A stretch of 64,000 bases of DNA, taken from Paractinoplanes tereljensis. Its GTDB lineage: Bacteria > Actinomycetota > Actinomycetes > Mycobacteriales > Micromonosporaceae. Below are positions 1 through 8,720 of this stretch, piece by piece. The notes below the pieces were generated by a model, which did no database searches, was not told the DNA's origin, and saw only the letters and a list, made by a program, of their open reading frames with translations. The DNA lies in the NCBI RefSeq assembly GCF_016862435.1, contig NZ_BOMY01000050.1:306037-370036 (forward strand). The letters are read 5' to 3'. The translations under genes and the position numbers were made by a program. Each line of letters opens with the position of its first letter. Position 1 is the first letter of the stretch.

Positions 1-1
1 C

Positions 2-2146
2 ACCGCCCAGGGCAACCCGTTCTACCTGGCCGAGATGGTCACGCTGCTGATGGAGCGCGGCGCGCTCACCCCGGCGATCGGGGCCAACGCGGCCGGCAAG
101 TGGCAGCTGGCGGCCGGTTCGCTCGGCAGCCAGTTGCTCTCCCGCGACCTGGCCGCGGTGCTGGCGGCCCGGATCGACGCGCTGCCGGCCGAGCCGCGCG
201 CGGTGCTGCGCGACGCGGCCGTGGTCGGCGACACCGTGCCGACCGGCGTGATCGAGGCGCTGCGCGAGCGGCGGGCGGCCAGCGACGCGCGGCCCGGCGC
301 GGTGGCCGCGGTCGAGCTGGAACGCTCGATCGACGAGTTGCTGCAGCGCCGCATGCTGCACCGGGCCCGCGGCGGCTACGCGTTCACCACCCCGCTGATG
401 CGGGAGGCCGCCTATTCCGGCATCGGCAAGGCCGACCTCGCCGACCGGCATGCATACCTGGCCAACTGGGCCGCCCCCGAGACCATCGAGCGGCTCGGTT
501 ACGACGGCGCGAGCCGCCTGAGCCTCACCGAGAACGAACGGGACGCGTTCGTCGCCACCCACGCCGAGTGCGCGGTCGAGCTGGCCGACCAGGTGCGGCT
601 GCGGCCCGAGGCCGCGGTGCGCGACGTGGCCCCGCTCGGCGTCGCGGCGCTCGGCCGGCTGGCCCGGCGGGCGCTGGCCAACATCGAACCGGCCGCCTCG
701 ATCGAATACGCGGAACGCGCCGCGGTCCTGGCCAAGGAAGACCTGCCGCTGGCCGACCAACTGGTGCACGCCCGGGCGCTGCTGCGCCTGGGCCGCGCCG
801 AGGAAGCCCTGGCGTACGGCGAGAAGATCGCCGAGAACTCCAGCGAGGAACCGGTCTGCCGGGCCGAGGCGCTGCTGGTGGTGGGCCGCGCGCAGGAGGC
901 GCTGGGTGACACCGGTCAGGCCGTGACGGCCTGGCAGGAAGCGCTCGACGTGGCCACCGAGGCCGAGTTGCTGCCGGAGCGGGCCAACGCGATGCGCCGG
1001 CTCGGCATGGCCGACTTCCTGGCCGGCCGGCTCAGCCAGGCCAGCAGCCGGTTCGCGGCGGCCTACCAGGTGACCCTGGCCGCCGGTGACCGGCACGGCC
1101 AGGCCTGGGCGCTGCAAAATCTGGCCTGGGTGACCACCACCCGCGGGGACTTCGCCGGCACCGACGCGGTGCTCGGCCGGGCGGCCCGGCTCTTCGCCGA
1201 GCTCGGCGACCCGGTCGGCCGGTCCTGGCTGCGCGGCACCACGGCGTTCGCCCGGCTGCTGGCCGGGCGCCTGGAGGAATCCCGCCGGCTGGCCCGGGTC
1301 TTCCTGCCCTTCGGCGACCGGGTCGGCGAGGCCTGGGCGGTGGGCACGCTGCGCGCCGTCGAGGCGTACGCGTCCAGTGAGCTCGGCGAGCTGGGCGAGG
1401 CGGACGGCGAGGCTCGGCGGGCCTACCGCGACTTCAACGCGGTCAGCGACGACTGGGGCCGCGGGCTCGCGCTTGTGGTGCGCGGCGCGATAGCCCGCGG
1501 GCTGGGCGAGTTCGACCACGCCTTCGACCTGCTCACCGACGCGGTGGGGTACGCCGACCGGACCGGGCACCCGCTGCTGCTCGGGATGGCCGGCACGCTG
1601 CGCGGCTTCGTCTCGATGCACCGTGGCGACCTGGCGCTGGCCGAGGAAGACGCGCGCCGGGTGATCGCCGCGGTCGAACCGCACAACCCGCTCGCGCCGG
1701 CCCAGGTCGGGCCGCGGGTGCTGCTGGCCGAGGCGCGCACCCGGTCGGGCGACGCGGCCACCGCGATCGGGCTGCTCGCGCCGATCGCCAGCGACACCGG
1801 TGCGCCGTCGCTGCTCTTCTCCCGGCGGCACGCCCTCACCGCGTACGCGTCGGCCCTGCTCGCCGACGGTCGCGTCGACGAGGCGCTGAACTGGATCGAG
1901 CGGGCCCGCGCGGCCGAGTCGGAAGACGTCCGCAGCGGGGTGCTGGCCGCGATGGTGCGCGCCCGGGTGCTGGCCGCCGCCGACCGGTGCGAGGAAGCGG
2001 CCGAGGCGGCCGAGGAGGCCGTGCTGCTGGCCTACTCGACCGAGCAGGCCAGCGAACGGGTCGCGGCCGAGGAGTTGCGGGCGACTTTGGCGTCCGCCGG
2101 GATCGAACCGGAAACTGTCGCCTACGCGTCCGACGTGCCCGGATGA
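2..2146 (+). CDS. TPR-repeat regulator, C-terminal part (5' truncated by window edge)
   Basis: The reading frame is open from base 2, and the peptide at the edge (GNPFYLAEMV) is the motif that closes the AAA/STAND ATPase module of large signalling proteins. The ATPase and anything before it therefore lie outside the window. The remaining roughly 700 residues are Ala/Leu/Arg-rich paired helices typical of tetratricopeptide repeats (for example around 760-860, 1080-1200 and 1840-1990), a protein-interaction platform. No C-terminal LuxR helix-turn-helix is present, so a guanylate-cyclase/AAA/TPR or kinase/AAA/TPR architecture is more likely than a LAL regulator. A Ser/Thr kinase gene follows after 21 bases on the same strand, suggesting shared transcription and a signalling role. 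The ATG at 35 is internal, not the start. The function of the missing N-terminus cannot be judged. Confidence 0.75.
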   Translation, partial: TAQGNPFYLAEMVTLLMERGALTPAIGANAAGKWQLAAGSLGSQLLSRDLAAVLAARIDALPAEPRAVLRDAAVVGDTVPTGVIEALRERRAASDARPGAVAAVELERSIDELLQRRMLHRARGGYAFTTPLMREAAYSGIGKADLADRHAYLANWAAPETIERLGYDGASRLSLTENERDAFVATHAECAVELADQVRLRPEAAVRDVAPLGVAALGRLARRALANIEPAASIEYAERAAVLAKEDLPLADQLVHARALLRLGRAEEALAYGEKIAENSSEEPVCRAEALLVVGRAQEALGDTGQAVTAWQEALDVATEAELLPERANAMRRLGMADFLAGRLSQASSRFAAAYQVTLAAGDRHGQAWALQNLAWVTTTRGDFAGTDAVLGRAARLFAELGDPVGRSWLRGTTAFARLLAGRLEESRRLARVFLPFGDRVGEAWAVGTLRAVEAYASSELGELGEADGEARRAYRDFNAVSDDWGRGLALVVRGAIARGLGEFDHAFDLLTDAVGYADRTGHPLLLGMAGTLRGFVSMHRGDLALAEEDARRVIAAVEPHNPLAPAQVGPRVLLAEARTRSGDAATAIGLLAPIASDTGAPSLLFSRRHALTAYASALLADGRVDEALNWIERARAAESEDVRSGVLAAMVRARVLAAADRCEEAAEAAEEAVLLAYSTEQASERVAAEELRATLASAGIEPETVAYASDVPG

Positions 2147-2167
2147 TGAGCGCGTAAGTTCTGTGAC

Positions 2168-3124
2168 ATGACGGGAACCCCGCCAGGACCGGTGCCGACC
2201 CCCTACGTGCCAGGGATGTCTGGTTTGTCGGTCATGGCGCGGGGTGGACACGCCACGGTCTACCGCGCCACCCAGGATTCGGTCGGCCGCGAGGTCGCCA
2301 TCAAGATGGAAAACCGGCGCCTGGAGAGCAATCGTGACCAGGCTCGCTTTCTGCGCGAGGCCCGGGCGGCCGGCAAGATGTCGTCGCATCCGCACGTGGT
2401 CGACCTGTTCGACGTCGGGGTCACCGTCGACCAGCACCCTTACTTGATCATGGAGCTGTGCGACGGGTCGTACCTGGATCGCATGCGCATCTCCCCGCTG
2501 GGCCCGGCCGAGGCCCGCGACCTGGGCATGAAGATCGCCGACGCGCTGGTGCACTCGCACGCCAACGGCGTGCTGCACCGCGACGTGAAACCGGCCAACA
2601 TCCTCTACTCGCACTTCAACTCGGCGGTCCTGGCCGACTTCGGCCTGGCCGTGCTGGGCGAGATGCGCGACTCCTCGGTCAACCTCGAGGTGCTCACCCC
2701 GGCCTACGCGCCGCCCGAGTCGTTCCGGCACGACAGCCCGTCCGGCGCGGTCGACGTCTACGCGCTGTGCGCCACGCTCTACGCGGTGATGCGCGGCGCG
2801 CCGCCGCGCTGGGACGCCGACCGCAGCCCCAGCCTGATCACCCTGATGGAGCTCTTCCACCGGCCGATCCCCGAGCTGCCGGGGGTGCCGCCGGAACTGA
2901 CCCAGGTGCTGCGTTACGGCATGGACAACGACCCGGCCTCCCGGCCCACCGCCGAGCAGCTGTGCGACCTGCTCACCAAGGTCGACCTGGACGGCGGCCC
3001 GTCCCGGCCACAGGTGCCGCCGCCCCGCTACGGGGCGAGCGACGACACCCCTACCGTCCGCCACCAGCTCAAGCAGTCGAAGAAGCGGTGGTTCCTCGGC
3101 CTACTCGGGATCCAGAACCGCTAA
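2168..3124 (+). CDS. Serine/threonine protein kinase
   Basis: A 318-residue Hanks-type kinase. Visible motifs in order: a glycine-loop variant (ARGGHATVYRA, near residue 25), the ATP-anchoring lysine (VAIKM), the catalytic loop HRDVKPANIL (near residue 140), the Mg-binding DFG (ADFGLAV) and an APE-like PAYAPPES. The kinase domain ends near residue 275 and is followed by a basic, proline-rich tail. There is no transmembrane segment or PASTA repeat, so it is a soluble cytoplasmic kinase rather than a PknB-type wall sensor. The glycine loop is imperfect compared with GxGxxG, but the other catalytic residues are intact, so activity is expected. It lies 21 bases after the TPR gene and its last 24 bases overlap the convergent carboxylase gene. 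Confidence 0.9.
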   Translation: MTGTPPGPVPTPYVPGMSGLSVMARGGHATVYRATQDSVGREVAIKMENRRLESNRDQARFLREARAAGKMSSHPHVVDLFDVGVTVDQHPYLIMELCDGSYLDRMRISPLGPAEARDLGMKIADALVHSHANGVLHRDVKPANILYSHFNSAVLADFGLAVLGEMRDSSVNLEVLTPAYAPPESFRHDSPSGAVDVYALCATLYAVMRGAPPRWDADRSPSLITLMELFHRPIPELPGVPPELTQVLRYGMDNDPASRPTAEQLCDLLTKVDLDGGPSRPQVPPPRYGASDDTPTVRHQLKQSKKRWFLGLLGIQNR

Positions 3125-5107
3125 CAGCTCCCCGGTGTCGACCTCGGCGCCCGGATGCACCGGCAGCGAGGCCACCACGCCCGCACTCGGCGCGTGCACC
3201 GGGTGCTCGAGCTTCATCGCCTCCAGGGTGAGCAGCAGCTCGCCGGCTCGCACCCGCTGGCCGGGCACCACAAGCACCCGGCGGACCGCACCCGGCAGCG
3301 GGGCGATCAGCGAGCCCTCGGCCGCCTCCGGGGCCGGCAGCGGGAAGCGGGACAGCTCACGCAGCGCGACCGAGCCCTCCGGGCTGTCCACGTACGACAC
3401 CACCCCGACCCGGTGCACGTTGAAGGTCAGCCGGATGCCGTTGACGTCCAGCACCACCCGCTCGTTGTCGGCCTGCACCACCCTGGTCCGCGGATGGTCG
3501 TCGGACACCGGGGCCTGGCCCAGCCCGGCCAGGTCCAGCTCCTCGGGGTCGACCGCGCGCACCCACCAGGCGGCCAGCTCGCCGTGCCGGTTCATCCGGT
3601 AGCCGACCTCGACCGGGCCGGCCGGGCCGTCGTACACCGAGGTCTGCGAGCCGGACGGCACGTTGCGCCAGCCGGACGGAAGAGACCCGAGCACGGCGGC
3701 CGCGGCACGCCGTCCGGCGGCGCCGGCCAGGGCGGCGGCCAGGCACGAGATGCGTACGGCGTCGACCGCCGACAACAGCGGCGCGAACACCTCGGGTCGC
3801 CGGTCGAGGAAGTTGGTGTCCAGTTCGCCGGCCCGGAACGAGTGGTGCCGCAGCACCCGCACCAGCAGGTCCCGGTTGGTGGCCACGCCGTGCAACTGGG
3901 TGCGGGTCAGCGCGGAGGCCAGCATCCGGGCCGCCTCCTGCCGGGTCGGGGCCCAGGCGATCAGCTTGGCCAGGGTCGGATCGGGGTGTACGCCGACCAT
4001 CGAGCCGTCCACGACCCCGGCGTCCAGCCGCAGGCCGGGCTGGGGGAGCGGACGGAACACCCCGGCCACGTCGGGCACGGCGAACCGGTGCAGGGTGCCG
4101 GAGGCAGGTAGCCAGGCGTACGCCGGGTCCTCGGCGCAGATGCGTACCTCTATGGCGTGGCCCCGGATCGGCGGCGGCCCCGGCATCGGCAGCACCCCGC
4201 CCTCGGCCACCAGCAGTTGCAGCCGGACCAGGTCGTACCCGGAGACGCACTCGGTGACCGCGTGCTCGGCCTGCAGGGTCGGGGTGAGCTCGAGGAACCA
4301 GAAGTCGCCCTCGGAGTCGAGCAGGAACTCGACCGCGCCGGCGCCGACGTACTCGATCGCCCGGACCGCGACGATCGCCGCCCGGCACAGCTCCTCGCGC
4401 AGCCCCGGGTCGACCGCGGGGGACGGGGTCTCCTCGATGATCTGCTGGTAGTGCCGCTGCACCGAGCATTCCCGCTCGCCGAACGGCACGATCGAGCCGT
4501 GCTCGTCGGCCAGGATCGGGATCTCGATGTGCCGCACGTTCTCGAGGTACGGCTCGCAGTAGACGTCGCAGCCGACCTCGCGCCGGGTCGAGGCGACCGC
4601 CTCGGCCAGCGTGCTGGCATCCCGGACCACCCGCATGCCGGCCCCGCCGATCCCGGCGTCCGGCTTGATCAGGACCGGGAAGTCGGACACCTTGGCCGGG
4701 TCGGTGAAGGTCGGCAGCACCGGCACCCGGGCCGCGGCGACAATCGACTTGGTCTCGCTCTTGCTGCGCAGCACGCCGAGCGTCTTGGCCGGCGCGCCCA
4801 CCCAGATCATCCCGGCCTCGACGACCGCGGCCGCGAAGTCGGGATCCTCGGCCAGCAGGCCGTTACCCGGATGGATGGCGTTCGCACCGGTCCGCTGCGC
4901 GGCCGTGATGATCAGGTCGCCGCGCAGGTACGCGGCGGCGGGGGTGCCGCCGTCCAGCCGGACCGCGTAGTCCGCCTCGCTGACGTGCGGCGCGTCGGAA
5001 TCGGCGTCGGAGTAGACGGCGACCGTCTCGATGCCGACCAGGCGGCACGTGGCGAATACCCGGCGGGCGATCTCCCCACGGTCTGCCACCAAGAGACGTC
5101 GGATCAC
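3101..5107 (-). CDS. Acyl-CoA carboxylase alpha subunit (biotin carboxylase + BCCP), divergent active site
   Basis: At 668 residues this has the layout of an actinobacterial acetyl/propionyl-CoA carboxylase alpha chain: biotin carboxylase N-domain, ATP-grasp, C-domain, and a C-terminal biotinyl domain with the biotinylation motif EAMKLEH near the end. Several hallmark residues differ from active biotin carboxylases. The glycine-rich loop GGGG(K/R)GM reads GIGGAGM, HPGYGFLSE reads HPGNGLLAE, and the active-site stretch EMNTRxQVEH reads ELTPTLQAEH, losing the Asn and Arg while keeping Gln, Glu and His. The ERECSVQR motif and the lysines of IKPDAG and SKSETK are kept. The GTG start at 5107 overlaps the beta-subunit stop as GTGA, implying translational coupling. 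Catalytic competence is doubtful. Confidence 0.82.
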   Translation of the reverse strand: MIRRLLVADRGEIARRVFATCRLVGIETVAVYSDADSDAPHVSEADYAVRLDGGTPAAAYLRGDLIITAAQRTGANAIHPGNGLLAEDPDFAAAVVEAGMIWVGAPAKTLGVLRSKSETKSIVAAARVPVLPTFTDPAKVSDFPVLIKPDAGIGGAGMRVVRDASTLAEAVASTRREVGCDVYCEPYLENVRHIEIPILADEHGSIVPFGERECSVQRHYQQIIEETPSPAVDPGLREELCRAAIVAVRAIEYVGAGAVEFLLDSEGDFWFLELTPTLQAEHAVTECVSGYDLVRLQLLVAEGGVLPMPGPPPIRGHAIEVRICAEDPAYAWLPASGTLHRFAVPDVAGVFRPLPQPGLRLDAGVVDGSMVGVHPDPTLAKLIAWAPTRQEAARMLASALTRTQLHGVATNRDLLVRVLRHHSFRAGELDTNFLDRRPEVFAPLLSAVDAVRISCLAAALAGAAGRRAAAAVLGSLPSGWRNVPSGSQTSVYDGPAGPVEVGYRMNRHGELAAWWVRAVDPEELDLAGLGQAPVSDDHPRTRVVQADNERVVLDVNGIRLTFNVHRVGVVSYVDSPEGSVALRELSRFPLPAPEAAEGSLIAPLPGAVRRVLVVPGQRVRAGELLLTLEAMKLEHPVHAPSAGVVASLPVHPGAEVDTGELLAVLDPE

Positions 5108-6423
5108 TGGTCAACCTTTCCGGATCGGAACACACCGACGTGCCCGGCGCCTTCGACGACCGCGCTGTGCACGGCGGACAGGCAAAGACCGAGGACGGTA
5201 CGGGTGTCGCGGGGGTCGATGACACCGTCGTCATCGCCCCCGGCCGGCTCATCGGCCGGCCAGCTGAATACGAATCGGGGGTCGCCGGCCCGGCCGGTGT
5301 CGAGCGCGAGGTGCGGCACTGTTGAGTAGGCCAGCGCCTCGATCTCGGCCGGGCCGAACTGGGCGGTGAGGAACACCAGGGCGGTGTCGGTGGCGTTGGC
5401 GAGTTGAATGAAGTGCACGGCCTTCTGGGTCTCGGCCGGGGAGTGCGGCGCACCGGTCCCGGCCAGCACGCCGATGGGGTAACCGTGCAGCTCACCCCAG
5501 CCGGCGATCAGGGCGGTGCCCAGGGCCGGCTTGAACTCGTCGAAGTCGCTGCCGTCCAGCACCCGGGCGAGGATCTCGCGGGGGTCCTGGTCGGCCTTCT
5601 TCTCCGCACCGGCGATGGCGAGCAGGTCCTCGGGGTCGTACTTGGGCGGTGCCGGGGGAAAGGTGCGCGGCAGTGGGCCGCGCTTGCGCCAGTTGAGCCG
5701 GCGAACGCACTGGCGGGCGAGGCGCAGGCCGTCCCGCTCGTCGTCGGCCAACTGGTCGATCGGGGCCGGGGTCGGCCCGCTGCCGTTGACCACCGGCGGT
5801 GGCTGGATGGTGAGCGTCTTGGCGTGCCCACGCACCATGATCGTGTAGTCGGAGAGTTCGGGCAGGTAGGCGGCCTCGCCGTTGATCGGCCCGAAGACCA
5901 CGCAGAAGGTGGGCACCCGGTCGGCGGCAAGTCGGCCCAGGTCGCGGGCCAGGCCACCGCCGGGCGGCGGCCCGCCCGGGGCGGCCTCGGCGGCCGACTC
6001 GACCAGGTTGATCAGGGGCAGGCGGTTGGCCGCGGCGATCCGGGCGGCCCGGCGGATCTTCTCGACCGGGTACGGGTCGACGACGTTGCGCACCAGGGTG
6101 GGGTCGGTCGCGATGATCAGGCATTCGACGCCCTCGACCACGCCGATCCCGGTGACCACGCCGGCGCCGACCGCGAACTCGGTGCCCCAGGCTGCCACCG
6201 GGGACAGCTCGAGGAAGGGGCTGTCCCGGTCGAGCAGCATCTCGACGCGCTCCCGGGGCAGCAGCTTGCCGCGGGCGTGGTGCCGGGTCACGGCCTTCTC
6301 GCCGCCACCGGCCCGCACCTCGTCGAGCGCCGCCTCGAGCTTGCCGAGTCGTTCCAGGGCGACGCCGCGGCTCTCCAGGTAGGCGGGGGTGCGCGGGTCG
6401 ATCGCCGTGTCGAGCACGGTCAC
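5104..6423 (-). CDS. Acyl-CoA carboxylase carboxyltransferase (beta) subunit, shortened and divergent
   Basis: About 439 residues from the GTG at 6423, against roughly 510-540 for typical beta chains; the frame stays open upstream but that stretch is low quality. Crotonase-fold landmarks recognised: ARGKLLPRERVEMLLD near residue 55, PYPVEKIRRAARIA, AAYLPELSDYTIMVRGHAKT, and the C-terminal DGVIDPRDTRTVLGL. Both glycine-rich oxyanion-hole regions are eroded. AGGAY is replaced by NGEAAY, the usual GNYGMCGRAY region by a segment reading EIEALAYS, and the EELGGADVH segment is absent. It lies upstream of the alpha gene and is coupled by a 4-base overlap. It could be a structural or regulatory partner, or an enzyme for an unusual acyl-CoA. 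Confidence 0.75.
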   Translation of the reverse strand: MTVLDTAIDPRTPAYLESRGVALERLGKLEAALDEVRAGGGEKAVTRHHARGKLLPRERVEMLLDRDSPFLELSPVAAWGTEFAVGAGVVTGIGVVEGVECLIIATDPTLVRNVVDPYPVEKIRRAARIAAANRLPLINLVESAAEAAPGGPPPGGGLARDLGRLAADRVPTFCVVFGPINGEAAYLPELSDYTIMVRGHAKTLTIQPPPVVNGSGPTPAPIDQLADDERDGLRLARQCVRRLNWRKRGPLPRTFPPAPPKYDPEDLLAIAGAEKKADQDPREILARVLDGSDFDEFKPALGTALIAGWGELHGYPIGVLAGTGAPHSPAETQKAVHFIQLANATDTALVFLTAQFGPAEIEALAYSTVPHLALDTGRAGDPRFVFSWPADEPAGGDDDGVIDPRDTRTVLGLCLSAVHSAVVEGAGHVGVFRSGKVDQ

Positions 6424-6572
6424 GACGGGACCCCGCAGCGCTGTACGCCCCCTGTGTTCAAAGCCGCGCCCTCTCGTGTTCGCCGGTGCCTCTCGACCAC
6501 CTCCGTAACGAGCGGCCAAGCGGGTGCGACACGGATCTGAATGCGGCGGCTTTATACCCTTTTCGGGCGAAA

Positions 6573-6610
6573 TAAGGGCGCTTGCCGGGTTGTCCCAGCA
6601 AGCGCCCTTA
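6573..6610 (-). terminator. Rho-independent-type hairpin after crp
   Basis: A perfect 13-bp inverted repeat (left arm 6573-6585, right arm 6598-6610) is extended inward by a one-base mismatch and a 3-bp GGG/CCC stem around a TTGT loop. It lies directly after the crp stop codon on the minus strand and is followed there by a short T-rich stretch. It would insulate crp from the carboxylase operon downstream. Confidence 0.85.
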
Positions 6611-6615
6611 GAAGA

Positions 6616-7293
6616 TCAGACTCGAGCGCGGCGAGCGAGTCGCTCGGGGTCGAGGATGATCACGCTCTTGCCGTCCAGCCGCAGCCATGCGCGGGAGGCG
6701 AAGTCGGCGAGCGCCTTGTTGACCGTCTCACGCGAGGCGCCGACCAACTGGGCCAGCTCTTCCTGGGTGAGGTCGTGGGTGACGCGCAGCACGCCGCCGT
6801 CGCGGGTGCCGAAGCGACCGGCCATCTGCAGCAGGTTTTTCGCGACCCGGCCGGGCACGTCGGTGAAGATCAGGTCGGCCAGCGCGTCGTTGGTGCGACG
6901 CAGCCGGCGCGCGAGCACGCGAAGAAGCTGCTCGGCGATCTCCGGCCGGTTGTTCAGCCACGGGCGCAGCGACGTCTTCTTCAGCCGGGCCAGCCGGGCA
7001 TCGGTCACCGCGGTCGCGGTGGCCGTGCGCGGGCCCGGGTCGAACAGCGAGAGCTCGCCGACCATGTCGGACGGGCCCATGATCGAAACCAGGTTCTGCC
7101 GGCCGTCCGCGGCCCGGCGGCCGAGCTTGATCTTGCCGGACAGCACGATGTACAGGCTGTCACCGGCCTCGCCCTCGTTGAACAGGACGTCGCCCTTGCG
7201 GACCTCGACCGTGTCCATCTCCTTGGCGAGCGCCTCGGCGGCTTCCGGGTCCACGCCCTGGAAGATCCCGCTCCGCGCCAGCACCTCATCCAT
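6616..7293 (-). CDS. crp: Crp/Fnr-family transcriptional regulator (GlxR/CRP type)
   Basis: 225 residues from the ATG at 7293, preceded by a good ribosome-binding site (GGAGGTG about 7 bases upstream). An N-terminal cyclic-nucleotide-binding beta-barrel includes GELSLFDPGPRTATA, the phosphate-binding cassette region. A long dimerisation helix contains LLRVLARRLRRTNDALADLIFTDV-type sequence, and the C-terminal winged helix-turn-helix carries the recognition motif LVGASRETVNKALADF. The sequence closely matches the actinobacterial CRP/GlxR subgroup, global regulators of carbon and respiratory genes. It is divergent from a capA-like gene and near nth, as in Mycobacterium. An upstream in-frame ATG three codons earlier is less well placed for the ribosome-binding site. 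Confidence 0.93.
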   Translation of the reverse strand: MDEVLARSGIFQGVDPEAAEALAKEMDTVEVRKGDVLFNEGEAGDSLYIVLSGKIKLGRRAADGRQNLVSIMGPSDMVGELSLFDPGPRTATATAVTDARLARLKKTSLRPWLNNRPEIAEQLLRVLARRLRRTNDALADLIFTDVPGRVAKNLLQMAGRFGTRDGGVLRVTHDLTQEELAQLVGASRETVNKALADFASRAWLRLDGKSVIILDPERLARRARV

Positions 7294-7499
7294 CTGCCGC
7301 ACCTCCGAACACGCGCAACGCCTGCGCTCGATCAGTCTAGGCGCACGCGGGCGGGAATCGGGCAGGCACCCCTTGATCCAGATACCGCAGGGTAACTAAT
7401 CCGACCGTGACGGGCCGTATTTTTCGACGCTCTCGGTGAGCGACGACAGGCCTTTTGTCGGGTCGTCCGCGTTGCCACCTGAAGGTATCGTCGCCGTCG

Positions 7500-8684
7500 A
7501 TGAATTCCCAGCCTTCCCCGCCCCGCCCCGGCCTTTTTGGACGCCCTGTCCTTACTGTCACCATTGTCCTGGCCGCGCTGGCGGGGATTGGTGCCGGAAG
7601 TGTCGCTTTTGCGAATAGAGGGGCGACTCCGAAGTCGCAATGGCAGTCCGCGGCCGCTGCTCCGACAAAAGCCGCGACTTCCGCTAAACCGGCTAAAACG
7701 GAATCGGCCGCGGTCGAAACGATCACGTTGTCCGCCACCGGCGACATCATGATGAGTAACGCGCCGAGCAAGATGCCGCCCGACGACGGTGACGGTTTCT
7801 TCGACTCGGTGAAAGAGGGCCTGAAGTCCGACCTCGTGATGGGCAATCTCGAACAGCCGCTCACCGTGGAGACCGGCTCCTCCAAGTGCGGCTCGCCGCC
7901 CACCCCGAACTGCTTCGCCTTCCGGTCGCCGCCGTCCTACTCCGCGCACCTGAAGGAGGCCGGGTTCCAGCTGATGAACCTGGCCAACAACCACACCAAG
8001 GACTTCGGCCCGGCCGGCGCGCGCAACACCCGCGCCGCGCTCGACGAGGCCGGCATCAAATACACCGGCAACCAGGACGAGATCACCGTCGTGGAGGTCA
8101 AGGGGATCAAGGTCGCGGTGGTCGGCTTCTCCGGGTACGCGGGAGCCAACAACCTCAACGACCTCGACCACTCGCGTGCCGTGATCAAGCAGGCCAAGGA
8201 GCAGGCCGACCTGGTCGTCGTGCAGGTGCACATGGGGGCCGAGGGGGCCGGCATGCAGCACGTGAAACCGGGCAGCGAGCTGTTCCACGGCGAGAACCGG
8301 GGTGACCCGATCAAGTTCAGCCACGCGGTCATCGACGCCGGGGCCGACCTGGTCGTCGGGCACAGCCCGCACGTGCTGCGCGGCATGGAGTTCTACCGGG
8401 GCAAGCTGATCGCCTACAGCCTCGGTAACTTCGCCGGCGGCGGGAAGACGCTCTCCAGCTCGGGCGTGCTGAAGTACGGCGGCATCCTGCGGGTCTCGCT
8501 CGCGGCCGACGGGACGTACAGCGGTGGGCAGTTCCTTTCGACGTACATGAACTCTGTCGGCCTCCCGACCCGGGACACCGCCCAGGAGCAGGGCCGCAAG
8601 CTGGTGTCGCAGCTCAGCACGGAGGACTTCGGCGACACCGCGGCGGTGATCGGCAAGGACGGGTCGATCCGGGCGTCGGCGTAA
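7500..8684 (+). CDS. CapA-family metallophosphatase-like protein, membrane anchored
   Basis: 394 residues from the ATG at 7500; the frame opens slightly earlier but that part looks non-coding. An N-terminal hydrophobic segment (residues about 15-40) followed by an Ala/Lys/Thr linker suggests an exported, anchored protein. The PGA_cap/CapA domain is identified by its metal-site motifs in order: SATGDIMM, NLEQPLT, NLANNHTKDFG, VHMGAE, GHSPHVLRGMEFYRG and YSLGNF. Family members are calcineurin-like enzymes associated with poly-gamma-glutamate or other envelope polymers. There are no capB/capC genes nearby, so the substrate is unknown; a role at the cell surface is inference. It is divergent from crp and may be Crp-controlled. 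Confidence 0.87.
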   Translation: MNSQPSPPRPGLFGRPVLTVTIVLAALAGIGAGSVAFANRGATPKSQWQSAAAAPTKAATSAKPAKTESAAVETITLSATGDIMMSNAPSKMPPDDGDGFFDSVKEGLKSDLVMGNLEQPLTVETGSSKCGSPPTPNCFAFRSPPSYSAHLKEAGFQLMNLANNHTKDFGPAGARNTRAALDEAGIKYTGNQDEITVVEVKGIKVAVVGFSGYAGANNLNDLDHSRAVIKQAKEQADLVVVQVHMGAEGAGMQHVKPGSELFHGENRGDPIKFSHAVIDAGADLVVGHSPHVLRGMEFYRGKLIAYSLGNFAGGGKTLSSSGVLKYGGILRVSLAADGTYSGGQFLSTYMNSVGLPTRDTAQEQGRKLVSQLSTEDFGDTAAVIGKDGSIRASA

Positions 8685-8720
8685 CGAAAACCTGTCGTAC
8701 CCGCGACGTACTCTTTACCG

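Noticed and set aside
2..3124. TPR protein and kinase as a toxin or defence system
   Set aside because: Both belong to common actinobacterial signalling families and nothing around them suggests defence; the N-terminal domains are outside the window.
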